11,000 nt of DNA from Cristatella mucedo (lineage: Eukaryota; Bryozoa; Phylactolaemata; Cristatellidae). The notes under the pieces were generated by a model. It was not told the origin of the DNA, did no database searches, and saw only the letters and a program-made list of their open reading frames with translations. Both the position numbers and the translations under genes were made by a program. Shown here in pieces: positions 1-8,286 of the stretch (position 1 is the stretch's first letter; the number at the start of each line of letters is the position of its first letter). Location: the NCBI GenBank assembly GCA_009760855.2, contig WPIO01000010.1:6704001-6715000 (forward strand). Reading direction: 5' to 3'.

Positions 1-1030
1 GCAGTCCCGTGTACTGATTTGAAATGTTTTGGAGACTTAGCCTAAGTGTGAGCAAACTGACTTTTACTCGAGACTGGGGACCTTTAAATCGATTCACGGC
101 TTGCATGGAGAAAGGTTTAGAAAGCAGTAGAATTCTGTGGCAGGTAAGGCTTTGAAGGCAGCCTAGGCAAGTGACAACGTTTTTTCGCATTCTGTGGACG
201 ATTGGGAAAATGCGATGGGAGCCCTGAATAAAGGGAAGTGTGAATATCTTGATATCACATACGCATTAACTACATGCAGTTCGGCTGCCGTACTTTTATC
301 TAAGCAGGCCCTGATTTTGATGGAGTTTATTAGCAAAAATTAGGGGTCGACTTGACAGCAGTGGAACTTTGCTTATCTGGTGGCTGAACAACGGATTGTT
401 AGCGATCGTGGGGCATAGGAACAAAAAAGACTCAATGTTTCCTGAATCGCTGGGAAATTTGAGCGGACGGTGGGTGCGTCTTTGGCCTCGACTTAAGCGT
501 TGCAAAGTAAATACACGTAACAGGTGACTGGAGCGAGAAGAGAGCACTATACAGCTGGCACCTACTTACGAACGAACGGCGCAATTACTGAACGACTGCA
601 AAATCTTATGGTTAATGGCTAACGGACTGAGAGCTGGGGAGCGGATGGTGTGAAAGCAGAGTGGAAGACATGGGAACTGACTATGGTTTTAAGACAAGCA
701 AATCTCCTAGGTGACAAGCTGGAATAGGGATTAAAAAAACATCTCATTACTTTCTAATTTAATTTAATGTATTTCCGTCTGTAACTCCACAAAGTCATAA
801 AGACCATGTGGGTGTTACGCAGGAGAGTTTTGTATAGCCCACTCACAGCCTAAGCGGCTTTCGGTACGCATTCGGTACCCAACAGACTTCGTCTCACGCA
901 ACAATAAGAAACTGGCAAGCATAGCAGATTCAGGAGAGCAGTTGATGTAGTGATTAGCATAGAAGTAGCAGCTCAGGACCGCTGAAAAGGATGTGCCATA
1001 GTCGGCAGTAGGAGACTGGTTGTCGTTGCA
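1..1030. other. Unassigned intergenic sequence
   Basis: No domain, tRNA, microsatellite or clear transposon end was recognised on either strand. The only ORF of note (minus strand, about 296-547, 83 codons) matches no family I know and has no supporting splice or codon signal. The right part may hold the 3' untranslated region of the LINE that ends at 1031. An AT-rich patch near 750-770 (on the minus strand ATTAAATTAAATTAG) could be its 3' tail, but this is a guess. Confidence 0.4.
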
Positions 1031-1891
1031 TTAGAATTGTGGAAGCGAGATCCACAGCCTAGGACCTGCAGAGCTAAAGCTTCTGTCTCCAACTGTCTTT
1101 AAGTGGAGGAATGGGACAGCTAATTTATTGTCCACACAGGACCTGAAGGCGCAAAAGGGCTTAAACTGATACAGCAGTTCAGCTAGTTATGAAGGTGTCA
1201 AGCCGTGGTGGGCTTTGTGGGTCAGCGTAAGAACTATGCTCTGTATCCTTGCTCAACCGCAACCATCCTAGCTCTTTCAGCGAAGGAGACACGTGCTCAA
1301 ACCGCTGGGACTTAAAGACTAGCCTTGCAGCCTTATTCATAGTCAGCTGCAGTGGCCCAATAACTTTCTTTGGCAGCCCAGCCAAAAGGAATTACAATAA
1401 TCAAGCCGAGACTGTAGTAAAGAGCTCGTTAAATTTTTTACAAGCCACTGTTCGAGACAGCTCCTAACAATGGATTGGGATCGGATGTGATGGCTAGCTG
1501 TAGTTGCAGACTTCTGAATAAAGCTTTTGAAATTGAGGCAGCTGTCGTAAACGTCACCTAAATTTCGAGCACTTGGTGATGGTCGCTCAATAGCATTACC
1601 TATTAGAAGAGCAAAGCCTTTCAATCCAGCCACACGCTTAGGGTGTCCTATGAGCCGCAGTTCGGTTTTATCATCATTTTATTTCAGGAATTTTCCGACA
1701 TCCAGGATCGAATATCGGCAAGGCAAGCATTCAGTTTCTCAGTTGCCGCAGCAGATTCCGACGGTTTGAATGTCAAATACAACTGAGTATCGTCAGCATA
1801 GAATATATATCCTATTCCATGTGCCCTAATCACTCTTCCTAGAGGTTGTGTATAAATGGAGAACAGCAAGGAACCGAGAACAGACCCTTGT

Positions 1892-1927
1892 GGGACTCCA
1901 CATGTGACTGGGACTCCACATGTGACC
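1892..1927 (-). repeat. 18-bp tandem duplication inside the RT
   Basis: Two adjacent 18-bp units, identical except for the last base, repeat the peptide VTCGVP just before the conserved GVPQGS loop of the reverse transcriptase. The frame is kept, but six extra residues sit next to the active site. It is probably a replication slip in this copy. Confidence 0.9.
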
Positions 1928-2278
1928 CTTCTCGTATCTGAGACCCGACCCCCACTCGACACGGATTGAACACGATCAGACAAGTATGATCTAAACCACG
2001 CCAGTGCTGCGTCTGCCAGACCGATCGTTGTTCTCAATCGTTCAAGCAGAACTTCAACTGTGTCGAAGGCAGCAGACAGATCTAGCAGAACTAGGGCAGT
2101 GACATTCCCTTCATCTTTGCCACGTTGAATGTCACTGTTAACACGGAGGAGAGCAGTTTCAGGAGAGTGCTGCCTCTTGAACCCTGATTGAAATGTTTCT
2201 GACATTCCATTATTTTCAATATGTTCAACCTGCTGCTTAGGAACAATTGTTTTAATAATCTTTGATATGAACGGAAGG

Positions 2279-2466
2279 ATAGTGAGCCGTAATAGCTCAC
2301 TAGGTAAGGTGGTTGCTTTTCACAACCTCGAGCCCGAGGTCGTGGGTTCGAATCCTGTGGTGGGCGATCCTTTATTGCAGCTGCAAGTGGTGGTGATAGC
2401 CGTCAAGGCTCTTCAGTCGCTATAAAAAAGGCTGTAAAATCAGCTTGTATTTATTTTTTTATTTAA
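2279..2466 (+). mobile_element. tRNA-derived SINE, family A, copy 1 (nested in the LINE)
   Basis: The head carries RNA polymerase III internal promoter boxes: an A-box-like TAGCTCACTAGGTAAGG (2293-2309) and a perfect B box GGTTCGAATCC (2345-2355). A tRNA-unrelated body follows, then an (ATTT)-rich 3' tail. It is flanked by GAAGG on both sides (2274-2278 and 2467-2471), a short target-site duplication. Removing the element plus one GAAGG restores the LINE reading frame across the junction (NYRPVS to LPFISK), which fixes both boundaries. The body (GATAGCC, CGCTATA, AAATCAGCT) matches copy 2 at 3000-3178. It is not a functional tRNA gene, because no acceptor-stem pairing is evident and the unit continues past the head. 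Confidence 0.9.
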
Positions 2467-2556
2467 GAAGGGAAACTGGGCGATAGTTAGCTAGGACCTC
2501 TGTGTCTAATCCGGGCTTTTTAAGAATGGGTCTAACGACTCTGCATATTTGAAGAT

Positions 2557-2999
2557 AGAGGATTTATAGAGGATTTCTACAAGAAATTTAAATTACTTAT
2601 TTAATAATTAATGTTAAATATTACTACGTTTCATTGCATTTTATGAAAACTGCCACCTTACACGCCAACCTAACAATTTATGTCGAAAGAACTTGAGATT
2701 TTTGAAAGAACTGATAAAGAAAATAGGCCAAAAAGGTTGGCATGCATCATTAGTCACAGTTTTTATGCTGGAAGATCGCTTACAGCTACTAACGTCCTTT
2801 CAATTTTTATCGCAGGCAGCTTCGAAGGATGGGAAACCTCTAAAGTTTATTTCTCTGAGAAATCGTTGCGGAGCTTCAAAAATTGACTACATGAATCATT
2901 CTAGGAAGATTATTTGAGATCAGGATGATTTTGATTACCAGAAGCTCTCCTAGCTCTTGAAATCCAACGATGAGAGGTTGGCTGAGGTGACTTTTGCCC
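2557..2999. other. Unassigned AT-rich sequence
   Basis: This lies between the 5' edge of the LINE relic and the second SINE. It is AT-rich near 2585-2640. Two overlapping plus-strand ORFs (about 2680-2917) match nothing I recognise and look like chance. No transposon end or RNA gene was seen. Confidence 0.4.
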
Positions 3000-3178
3000 G
3001 TGGGGTCTTAGCCGAGGTGTAAAGGGCTCACTCTTCACGACCCATTTCGTGGATTCGAGTCCTATTGTTGACTGTTCATTAGTGCCCACTGCAAGAAATA
3101 GCGATAGCCTTTAAAAATATTCTGCCGCTATATCAATGAGCTGTTAAATCAGCTAATATGTGTTATTTATTTATTTTG
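3000..3178 (+). mobile_element. tRNA-derived SINE, family A, copy 2
   Basis: A good A box, TTAGCCGAGGTGTAAAGG (about 3008-3025), is followed by a B box with one change, GATTCGAGTCC (3052-3062). The body and tail share GCGATAGCC, GCCGCTATA, GCTGTTAAATCAGCT and a TTATTTATTTATTTT tail with copy 1 at 2279-2466, so the two belong to one family. The copies have diverged considerably. No convincing target-site duplication was found, so the ends are approximate. Confidence 0.8.
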
Positions 3179-3677
3179 GTTCATTTCATCTAAATAGCGA
3201 ACACTGTCACTGTTTTTCAACCTATTTTAGTTATTGCAGAGATGTGCAAATTTCCTAAAATGTAACGTTGACGGACGCCACGAGTCAGGGATAAAACTAT
3301 GTAAGTTCTCAAGGAATCTTCCAGTCACTTACGATGGCCTAAGAGAGTGTAGTAGGATAGCCACGACAACAGCCCGAACCCGCTCCGGTATGGAAGCCAT
3401 AAAAGCTGATTTCACTTGCCACCGAGTAAAACACTGCACTGCATCACACATGCATTTTAATACGCTGCTCGCTGCCGCAAACACGCCGCCCGTCCAACTA
3501 TGATCAGGTCATGAAAATTACTGCTAACCATTCAGATCACTAATTCTATCCGTTTACTCAAGCAGGTATCAAAGCGAACTTCATCTGCTGTCACTCTTTG
3601 AGTCTGCTGCTGGCGGATGCTACCAACAAACATTTGGTTATGCTTTATGTGCAGCATTTGCTCTGCAAACTGCCTAA
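3179..3677. other. Unassigned sequence
   Basis: No recognised gene or repeat. A plus-strand ORF at about 3234-3503 (89 codons) has no recognisable domain or hydrophobic segment and no splice context that would support it as an exon. Confidence 0.4.
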
Positions 3678-3860
3678 AGAGAGAGAAAGAGAGAGAGAGA
3701 GATCCAGTTCTCTGAGGGCGATAATATATTTATAAAGCGCTCGAAGAGACCTTAATCTCTATTCCGAAGCCTCACATATGCCTTGGGGCTCGAGCCCACG
3801 ACCTCAGTCAGACCATGTCGGGGCGAGCACCTTAACCGCTGGACCAAACCAGCACGGCGC
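3678..3860 (-). mobile_element. tRNA-derived SINE, family B, copy 1
   Basis: On the minus strand the head reads TGGTTTGGTCCAGCGGTTAAGG (an A-box-like region, 3831-3852), followed by a B box GGCTCGAGCCC (3786-3796). A body containing GAATAGAGATTAAGG follows, ending in a CT-rich 3' tail (GA on the plus strand, 3678-3702). The head matches the copy near 10.3 kb (shared CAGCGGTTAAGGTG and CCCGAC) and differs from family A, so it is a second tRNA-derived SINE family. Ends are approximate. Confidence 0.75.
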
Positions 3861-4432
3861 TTGAAATGTTTCTAGCCTCATCAGATACTTGGGGAATTTA
3901 CTATCACGGCTAAATGCTAACACGTTTAACAACAGGCAGGTTTCAGTTAGGGCCAAAATAGTGGTGATGGTTTATCTTGGCTACGTAGCCATCACAACAG
4001 CCGCCAAAAATTGAACTTCTCTAATCACTGCATGAGCTGCTATTCCAGCTCTGTTGATTTCCTTGCGAACTCCAAAGGGTGTACTATTTTATTTAGTACT
4101 CCGTATGGTCAAGATTTCAATCACAGAATCTCTTTATATTAATTTTAATTGAAAGCTCACAAAAGATATACAACTTCGCTTCTTACAAAAATTACCAAAA
4201 ATACATGGCCTCGGTGTAAGTCTCCTCCATCGTTTTCTGCCTCGTCTTTGGAGACAGAAAGAGCTGAGAGCGATTGGGCGGCGTGAGGCAGAATTTTAAT
4301 ATAACAGGTAGCCAGCAGATTCTACGGCACTGTTGATGCAATAGCTCTTGAGCGTGCTTCAATAGCGCATCCCAGCCCCACCCCCGTGCTCAAGGAGCAC
4401 GTTGACCGTCTTGCTTCTGAGAAGGGAAGATA
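3861..4432. other. Unassigned sequence downstream of the dispanin exon
   Basis: For the minus-strand dispanin exon this is 3' flank, possibly 3' UTR. A minus-strand ATTAAA, a common polyadenylation signal variant, lies at 4295-4300. There is a short hairpin, GTGCTC-AAG-GAGCAC (4386-4400), and a 14-bp palindrome described separately. No ORF of note was found. Confidence 0.4.
3978..3991. repeat. 14-bp perfect palindrome
   Basis: TGGCTACGTAGCCA is its own reverse complement. An outer pair, GTGATGG (3964-3970) and CCATCAC (3989-3995), is also inverted and overlaps it, so two alternative hairpins could form. It may be a remnant of a foldback element or chance. Confidence 0.6.
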
Positions 4433-4564
4433 TCATCCAATGTAGTAAGTATAGCTACATTAGTAATAACCGTTGTAATAGCCGGAGCTATAGCTTACAT
4501 AGCTGTAAAAGTAGTAGCTGTAAGGTTAGTAACCGTAAGCATTCGTGTTGCCTACTGTCGGCGC
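4433..4564 (-). pseudogene. Tyrosine-rich, stop-interrupted continuation of the dispanin reading frame
   Basis: Reading on in the same frame past the TAG stop of the dispanin exon (4565-4567) gives a striking Tyr/Ser/Gly-rich peptide (segments AYGY, PYSYYFYSYVSYSSGYYNGYY, CSYTYYIG) down to a TGA at 4433-4435. About 15 of its 40 residues are Tyr. It is broken by TAA codons at 4526-4528 and 4460-4462. Each internal stop, and the TAG at 4565, is one base from a Tyr codon. This suggests that an ancestral C-terminal tail was lost by nonsense mutation, leaving a shorter protein or a dying gene. Alternatively, it is a TAC/TAT-rich tract in the 3' UTR that was never translated. Confidence 0.55.
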
Positions 4565-4858
4565 CTACGTGTTGATGCCCGGCGGTACGGCGTTAACACG
4601 GAACAGGTAGACGCCGACCACGAGGATAACCGTCACCAAGGAGAACACGTTCGTCATGCAGTTAAGGACCTTGGCACGATTCGAGTACGTCATCGCCTCG
4701 TCGTAGTTCCTCACACCTCTCACTTTCACCGAGTTGTAGAGCGCCGCTACAGCCAGAGGCGACGGACAGAGCAAGGTATTGAGCAGCGACCAAACGACGT
4801 GCTTCGGCACTTCGAACCTGGTCGGCTGACTAATGACCGTCGCTGGCTGCTGCTGCTG
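4565..4858 (-). CDS. Terminal exon of a dispanin (CD225/IFITM-like) membrane protein
   Basis: The exon encodes 97 residues and a TAG stop, starting with a short Gln run. Residues about 16-86 form a CD225 domain. The first hydrophobic segment (KHVVWSLLNTLLC to VAALYNSVKVR) has the HVVWSLxNTL and SVKVR signatures. A loop with NYDEA and SNRAKVLN follows, then a transmembrane helix (about 68-86, NVFSLVTVILVVGVYLF) and a short tail. CD225 proteins include vertebrate IFITMs, which act in membrane trafficking and in blocking membrane fusion by viruses, and the synaptic PRRT proteins; which role applies here is unknown. The reading frame has no ATG upstream of the domain and opens from a polypyrimidine-AG splice acceptor, so this is an internal start by splicing (phase 0), not a complete gene. 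No matching first exon was found on the minus strand to its right within the window. Confidence 0.88.
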   Translation of the reverse strand, partial: QQQQPATVISQPTRFEVPKHVVWSLLNTLLCPSPLAVAALYNSVKVRGVRNYDEAMTYSNRAKVLNCMTNVFSLVTVILVVGVYLFRVNAVPPGINT

Positions 4859-4880
4859 CTGACAAACGATAAGCGGTAAG
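4859..4880 (-). other. 3' splice site (acceptor) of the dispanin exon
   Basis: On the minus strand the sequence ACCGCTTATCGTTTGTCAG directly precedes the CAG repeat that opens the exon. It is pyrimidine-rich and ends in AG, giving a phase 0 junction. The following CAG repeats could act as alternative acceptors, each changing the length by one Gln. Confidence 0.75.
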
Positions 4881-6327
4881 CGTTTGCTCAATGCGGCGAC
4901 GCCACGAAAGCGCTAGCCAACGCAATGCGGCCAAGATAAAGTAGTAGAAAGTCCACAACTTGCTTTGTCGACGATCTCTGATTGAAATTCCCTTGCATAT
5001 TTTAGGCCTCAGGTAATGATCCATCAGTTCCGGTGAGCTTTCTCTTTGCCGTGGTGAATTACCTTGTTTATCTTTGGTGCGTACTTTTATGCTTACCTGT
5101 GAGCAATTCAGTTTACGTTGCTGGCCTGAGGTTTGATGCGCTGGCAATTAGTGTCTGCTCCGTGTTTGGTTTAGTAAGGTGGCTCAACCGTGCTGCTTGC
5201 TTTCGCTGTAGCACGGCTTGATACCGTGTGCGTCACTAATCCTTTGGCATCGATTCTCTTGCAGCAAGTTGTAAAGTGCCTGGATAGAATTTAACTCTCT
5301 TGAGACTCGGTTCGATAAAAAAGTGGCTTATTAATGCTACTTATCAGCAAATAGAAAGGAGGGCTCAGAATGTCTACAAAATGCTTAGTTCTCTTGAGCG
5401 TGCATTAGAAATTTATTTCCGCTATTGTTACTATTGATAATTTCACAAATTTTCACTGGCAACCAATTGCATCACATAACTTTTGTAATCCACAACTGTG
5501 CAGCTTGGTAACACTGGGTTATAGATTACTTTCATGTATCTTACAAAAAGCCCTAGAATTCTGCGGGTTTGAAAACGTTTTCCAAATGGCAGGGTGGCTG
5601 ATTATAAGAATAAATGTGTCCAAGTATATCTTTTTATCTTCATCAGGTGCAATGGCACTCCACAATCATGAATGCACTTGTTTCTAACAAGAACGCTGAA
5701 GGTGACTGGATTTTCCTATAAGGTCCTGAAAAAATCGGAGCAAACTCTGTCGAGCACGTTAAAGTATGAATTAGGCTAAAGTCTTCGAAACTTCAAATAA
5801 ACCTTTGGATACTATGATTTTCTGCGTTTTAGGTACTGGTCCAAGACCTAACTCATTATTGCTGTCATTCCGGGTACGCAATCCCCAGAATCGATAGCTC
5901 CCCTGCCTATTATATAAATAAACTAATGTACCATTGTCGTTATTAGTATCGTAGCTCTCTGTTTTCATCTCATGCGAAAAGTCAGCGGTTTAAAAAGAAG
6001 CAAGTCGGCAAACGGCGTATAGCTGGAGAGACCAGAGGTGCTTAAGCCCACAAAGAAAGATCCTGGCATAGGGGAGGACCTGTGTCGGGTTAACCAATTG
6101 CTTACCCATCCAAGTACTTGTATTCTAAAAATACCCTGTAGCCCATGTCTTTTTAATGTCCAATGGTCCTGCAGATGTAAATCCAAGTTCATCGGAGAAA
6201 GGTCTCCAATGTTTGTACATTACTTGCACGTGGCTTTAACGCAATCAGTTTTTAAAACGTTGCTTCCGCTTAACAAATCTGGCTCAAAACGATTCTCTTT
6301 TCATGGTACATTGCGATTCTTTCTTGT

Positions 6328-6329
<2 letters not shown>
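4862..6329. other. Long stretch with no recognised gene (possible intron)
   Basis: For the minus-strand dispanin exon this would be intron. I looked for a Pro/Tyr-rich first exon with a donor site and saw none. Minus ORFs at about 4830-5147 and 5771-6192 and plus ORFs at about 5033-5221 and 5505-5687 match no family. No SINE head or transposon end was recognised. Confidence 0.4.
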
Positions 6330-6371
<42 letters not shown>

Positions 6372-6489
6372 TTCTCTCTCCCTCTCACTCTCTCTTTCTC
6401 TCTCTCTCCCTCTCTCTTTCTCTCTCTTTCTCTCTCTTTCTTACTCAGTGTCTCTTTCTCAGTCTCTGTCTCTCTTTCTTTTCCTCTTT
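6330..6489 (+). repeat. CT microsatellite, pure then degenerate
   Basis: The tract starts with about 18 uninterrupted CT units and decays to the right into a pyrimidine-only tract with TTTC, CCTC and CAGT interruptions. It creates long artefactual ORFs on both strands (Ser-Leu repeats on plus, Arg-Glu repeats on minus). Confidence 0.97.
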
Positions 6490-7379
6490 GACACATTACT
6501 ATACTGTCGGAATTTTGCAAAAACTGTGCATTCGTTTTGCAGACTATCTTAAGAGCGCCTCCTAACAATGGCTCTTCCTCTCTGAGAGATTTTGGAGGTT
6601 TCTTCCAGAAAAGCTACCGTTTCTTTTTAAGAGAGGCTCAATATTTTTTACCGAGGTCTATTCAATTATTCGATGAGACCTGTGTGTGCAAATTACTATT
6701 GTCGGCCTTTATACTGGGCCTCTTGGTAGTTAAGAATGCTAAAAAGGTGCTTCACTCCGCACTTTTTCAGAACTCTCATTTCAAGCCGGCCTCTTAGGGT
6801 GATTCTGTGACTACGGTTTTTCTGGAAAATGAAACTTTCAAATCAGCTCCACATTTATAAAATATACAGTCGCGGGTGGAAGTCGACTTTAAAAGATCAA
6901 TTACTGCTGATTGGGAACCGCATCCTCCATCTTGAACGGCAAGCAGCACAACTCTAAGCCTACCACGGCTCTGTTTCGTTTAGTGACAGTTTCATCGGAG
7001 GGAAAGCTGTGCGTAGAAAGAGACTAGCAACCCGGATTCTGTAGCAAGCAGACCAGGGCTGCTTCAGCGGTCATCAAATGTCAGTGGGAGTCTACCGAGA
7101 GGTAAGCTGCTGTTGACCATTCTGCAAGTCACCGCTTTCGCCAACACTCAGCTCTCGTTCCGTAAGCGGTTCAACGCTGTCTCGCATATGCGGCAACGGT
7201 TAGCTATCTAGAAAAGCCCGTTGGATTTGCTTTTCAGCGCATAAAAAGCATGCATTATTAATTCGCCATCCCCAGGTATTGACAAAATAAGACAAGGAAC
7301 GGAATCTTACGATTTCGCCACAGCGTCCAACATCCGGATACGAAAGCTGCGGACGATAAAAGTGGCATCAGCGCTAGGT
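6490..7379. other. Unassigned sequence
   Basis: An 86-codon plus-strand ORF (6537-6797) has no recognised domain. The rest shows only short chance ORFs. The stretch becomes richer in CpG toward its right end, leading into the GC-rich block that follows. Confidence 0.4.
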
Positions 7380-7746
7380 CAGAGCGACACCAGCAGCCGC
7401 CGCCGCCACCGCGCCTCGCAGTTGAGAACGAGGAGCAGCTGAGGCCGGAGCGAGCAAGCGGCCGCTACGTCAGGCGGCGACGCACCATGCGTGGAACGGC
7501 AGGCGGGTCCGGCCCGGCCCGGCCCGGCCCGCTCGCATCGCTCTCTCGGCGGCGGCGGAGCGGCCGCAGCAGCAACGCTGCTACTTCGCCGATCATTTCA
7601 GGCGAAGCCGCTGCGTCAAAACTGGGCAGCGGAGATTGGCGAGCGATCGGTGCGATTCGTGCATCGGTGAGAGACGCCCAAGCCCAAAAACGACTTCGCG
7701 ACCGTTGGCGTACTGCGAGAAAACGCCCTGGGGCGCTGCCGCGATG
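7380..7746. promoter_or_regulatory. GC- and CpG-rich block, possible promoter or first exon
   Basis: This is a sharp local rise in G+C and CpG, with a CCGCCGCC run, GCGGCCGC sites (about 7459 and 7559) and a CRE-like TACGTCA (7466-7472). A plus-strand ATG at 7487 opens a frame rich in Arg, Ala and Gly that runs on into the dispersed repeat, so it is not a believable whole gene. A donor-like CG|GTGAGA at 7667 could end a short first exon inside it. The minus strand is also open here. No protein family is recognised on either strand. It could be a promoter for a gene outside the window or merely GC-rich repeat DNA. Confidence 0.35.
7511..7530. repeat. (GGCCC)4 pentanucleotide repeat
   Basis: Four perfect GGCCC units lie inside the GC-rich block. 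It is a simple repeat with a possible G-rich structure on the minus strand. Confidence 0.95.
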
Positions 7747-7751
7747 TTGTA

Positions 7752-7850
7752 GGACATTCCCCTCGGACGTTCCCCCTCTCACGTTTACCCTCGGTGGACC
7801 CCAAGGACATTTCTCCCCAGACATTTCACCCCGGAGTGAGATATTTCCCT
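7752..7850 (+). repeat. Degenerate 14-bp array (GGACATTTCCCC type), array 1
   Basis: Units start near 7752, 7765, 7779, 7805, 7819 and 7839, mostly 13-14 bp apart. They include GGACATTCCCC, GGACGTTCCCCC, CACGTTTACCC, GGACATTTCTCCCC and AGACATTTCACCCC. The consensus is roughly GGACATTTCCCCYC. Confidence 0.85.
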
Positions 7851-7880
7851 CTATGTTGGTGAATGTATAACTAAGAATAC

Positions 7881-7882
<2 letters not shown>

Positions 7883-7916
<34 letters not shown>
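7883..7916. repeat. (AT)17 microsatellite
   Basis: A perfect AT dinucleotide run inside dispersed repeat X copy 1, at the position that holds the MITE insertion site in copy 2. Confidence 0.98.
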
Positions 7917-7919
<3 letters not shown>

Positions 7920-7998
7920 TGGATGAAATTCATGCTCTGTTAAAATAAAATCATTCAGCATGATAAGAGGAAGGGGTGGATTGGAAGGATAGTTTCTA

Positions 7999-8175
7999 AT
8001 GGAGCGAGCGGCGGCAGCGGTTGCGGTGGCCGCGGCTGTGCTAGTGGTGAGCTATACAGTTTGGTCCACGGAAGCTAGGTCCATCTCACCATCGCCAGGC
8101 ATGTGTTTGTACCCATCAAATCAGGCACTCGCTACCGCGTGCCGCGCATTCCCGCAAATGATAGCCAAGTATTAG
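7999..8175 (+). CDS. Small ORF with signal-peptide-like N terminus (58 aa), within or next to repeat X
   Basis: ATG at 7999 opens 58 codons to a TAG at 8173-8175. Residues 1-17 (MERAAAAVAVAAAVLVV) form a short basic start and a hydrophobic Ala/Val core, followed by SYTVWSTEARS, which resembles a secretion signal with a plausible cleavage region. The remainder (about 35 residues) has two Cys and no known domain. A donor-like GTGAGC follows the hydrophobic core, at codons 17-18, so this could be a first exon instead. The homologous position in repeat X copy 2 (10956) also has an ATG and an Ala/Val-rich start. The hydrophobic run could equally be a by-product of a GCG/GTG-rich simple sequence. 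No function is assigned. Confidence 0.3.
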   Translation: MERAAAAVAVAAAVLVVSYTVWSTEARSISPSPGMCLYPSNQALATACRAFPQMIAKY

Positions 8176-8252
8176 AAGTCTACGGAGTATAACTGGACCT
8201 CAAGCGATCTTGTTATGCCCTTTTACGCACTAAATAAAGCTCGGAATACGAG

Positions 8253-8286
8253 CAAGGGCGGATTTAGGCGGCGGAGGCGCAGCCTG
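8253..8286 (+). mobile_element. Possible hAT-type transposon terminus
   Basis: CAAGGGCGGATTTAGG followed by a GGCGGAGGCGCAGCC run resembles the CAGGGGCGGATYYAG ends common in animal hAT elements and their MITEs. Only one end is visible. No matching inverted end and no 8-bp target duplication were found in the window, so this is a fragment at best. Confidence 0.35.

Larger units (their letters stand above)
1031..2556 (-). pseudogene. Decayed L2/CR1-group LINE reverse transcriptase (5' truncated, frameshifted)
   Basis: Non-LTR retrotransposon ORF2 relic read right to left; the intact protein would copy its own RNA into DNA at a nicked target. Visible in order: KKPGLDTEVLANYRPVS (about 2473-2525), then LPFISKIIK and FQSGFKRQHSPETALL after the SINE interruption, LLDLSAAFDTV, GVPQGSVLGSLLF, the catalytic FYADDTQLY (YADD codons at 1789-1800), NDDKTEL, NLGDVYDSCLNF, SRLDYCNSF, LPKKVIGPLQL, NKAARLV, and finally LAELLYQFKPF and SAGPRLWISLP, ending at a TAA at 1031-1033. 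This order of motifs fits the RT and C-terminal region of L2/CR1-type elements. Frame changes are needed near 1685, 1385 and 1240, and there are in-frame stops, for example just before LAELL. No endonuclease domain is present upstream, so the copy is 5' truncated and cannot be active. An 18-bp internal duplication and an inserted SINE add to the damage. The exact clade is uncertain. Confidence 0.9.
7747..8040 (+). repeat. Dispersed repeat X, copy 1 (without the MITE)
   Basis: The copy runs TTGTAGGACATTCCCC at the left end, an array of GGACATTTCCCC-like units, AACTAAGAATA, a TA microsatellite, AATAAAATCA, GGATTGGAAGGA and GTTTNTAATGG, then a GCGGCGG-rich end. Every one of these blocks recurs in the same order and orientation at 10519-11000, so both are copies of one family. 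No transposase is visible, and no terminal inverted repeats were identified. The right end is placed where similarity to copy 2 fades near the window edge. Confidence 0.85.

Noticed and set aside
2286-2358. A true tRNA gene
   Set aside because: A and B boxes are present but the acceptor-stem pairing is missing, and the unit continues into a SINE body. A related copy with the same body exists at 3000-3178.
4386-4400. Rho-independent-like terminator hairpin
   Set aside because: It has a short stem and no T tract, and the locus is eukaryotic.
4565-4891. The dispanin ORF as a complete single-exon gene starting at 4891
   Set aside because: The codon at 4889-4891 is TTG, not ATG, and the residues before the Gln run are translation of a polypyrimidine-AG splice acceptor.
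6038-6568. Long ORFs on both strands over the CT tract (Ser-Leu repeats, Arg-Glu repeats)
   Set aside because: They come from the CT microsatellite, which is free of stop codons in several frames. The flanks show no domain.
7487-7870. 127-codon plus-strand ORF as a protein-coding gene
   Set aside because: The second half is the 14-bp repeat array translated, and the first half is GC-rich sequence open in several frames. No domain is recognised.
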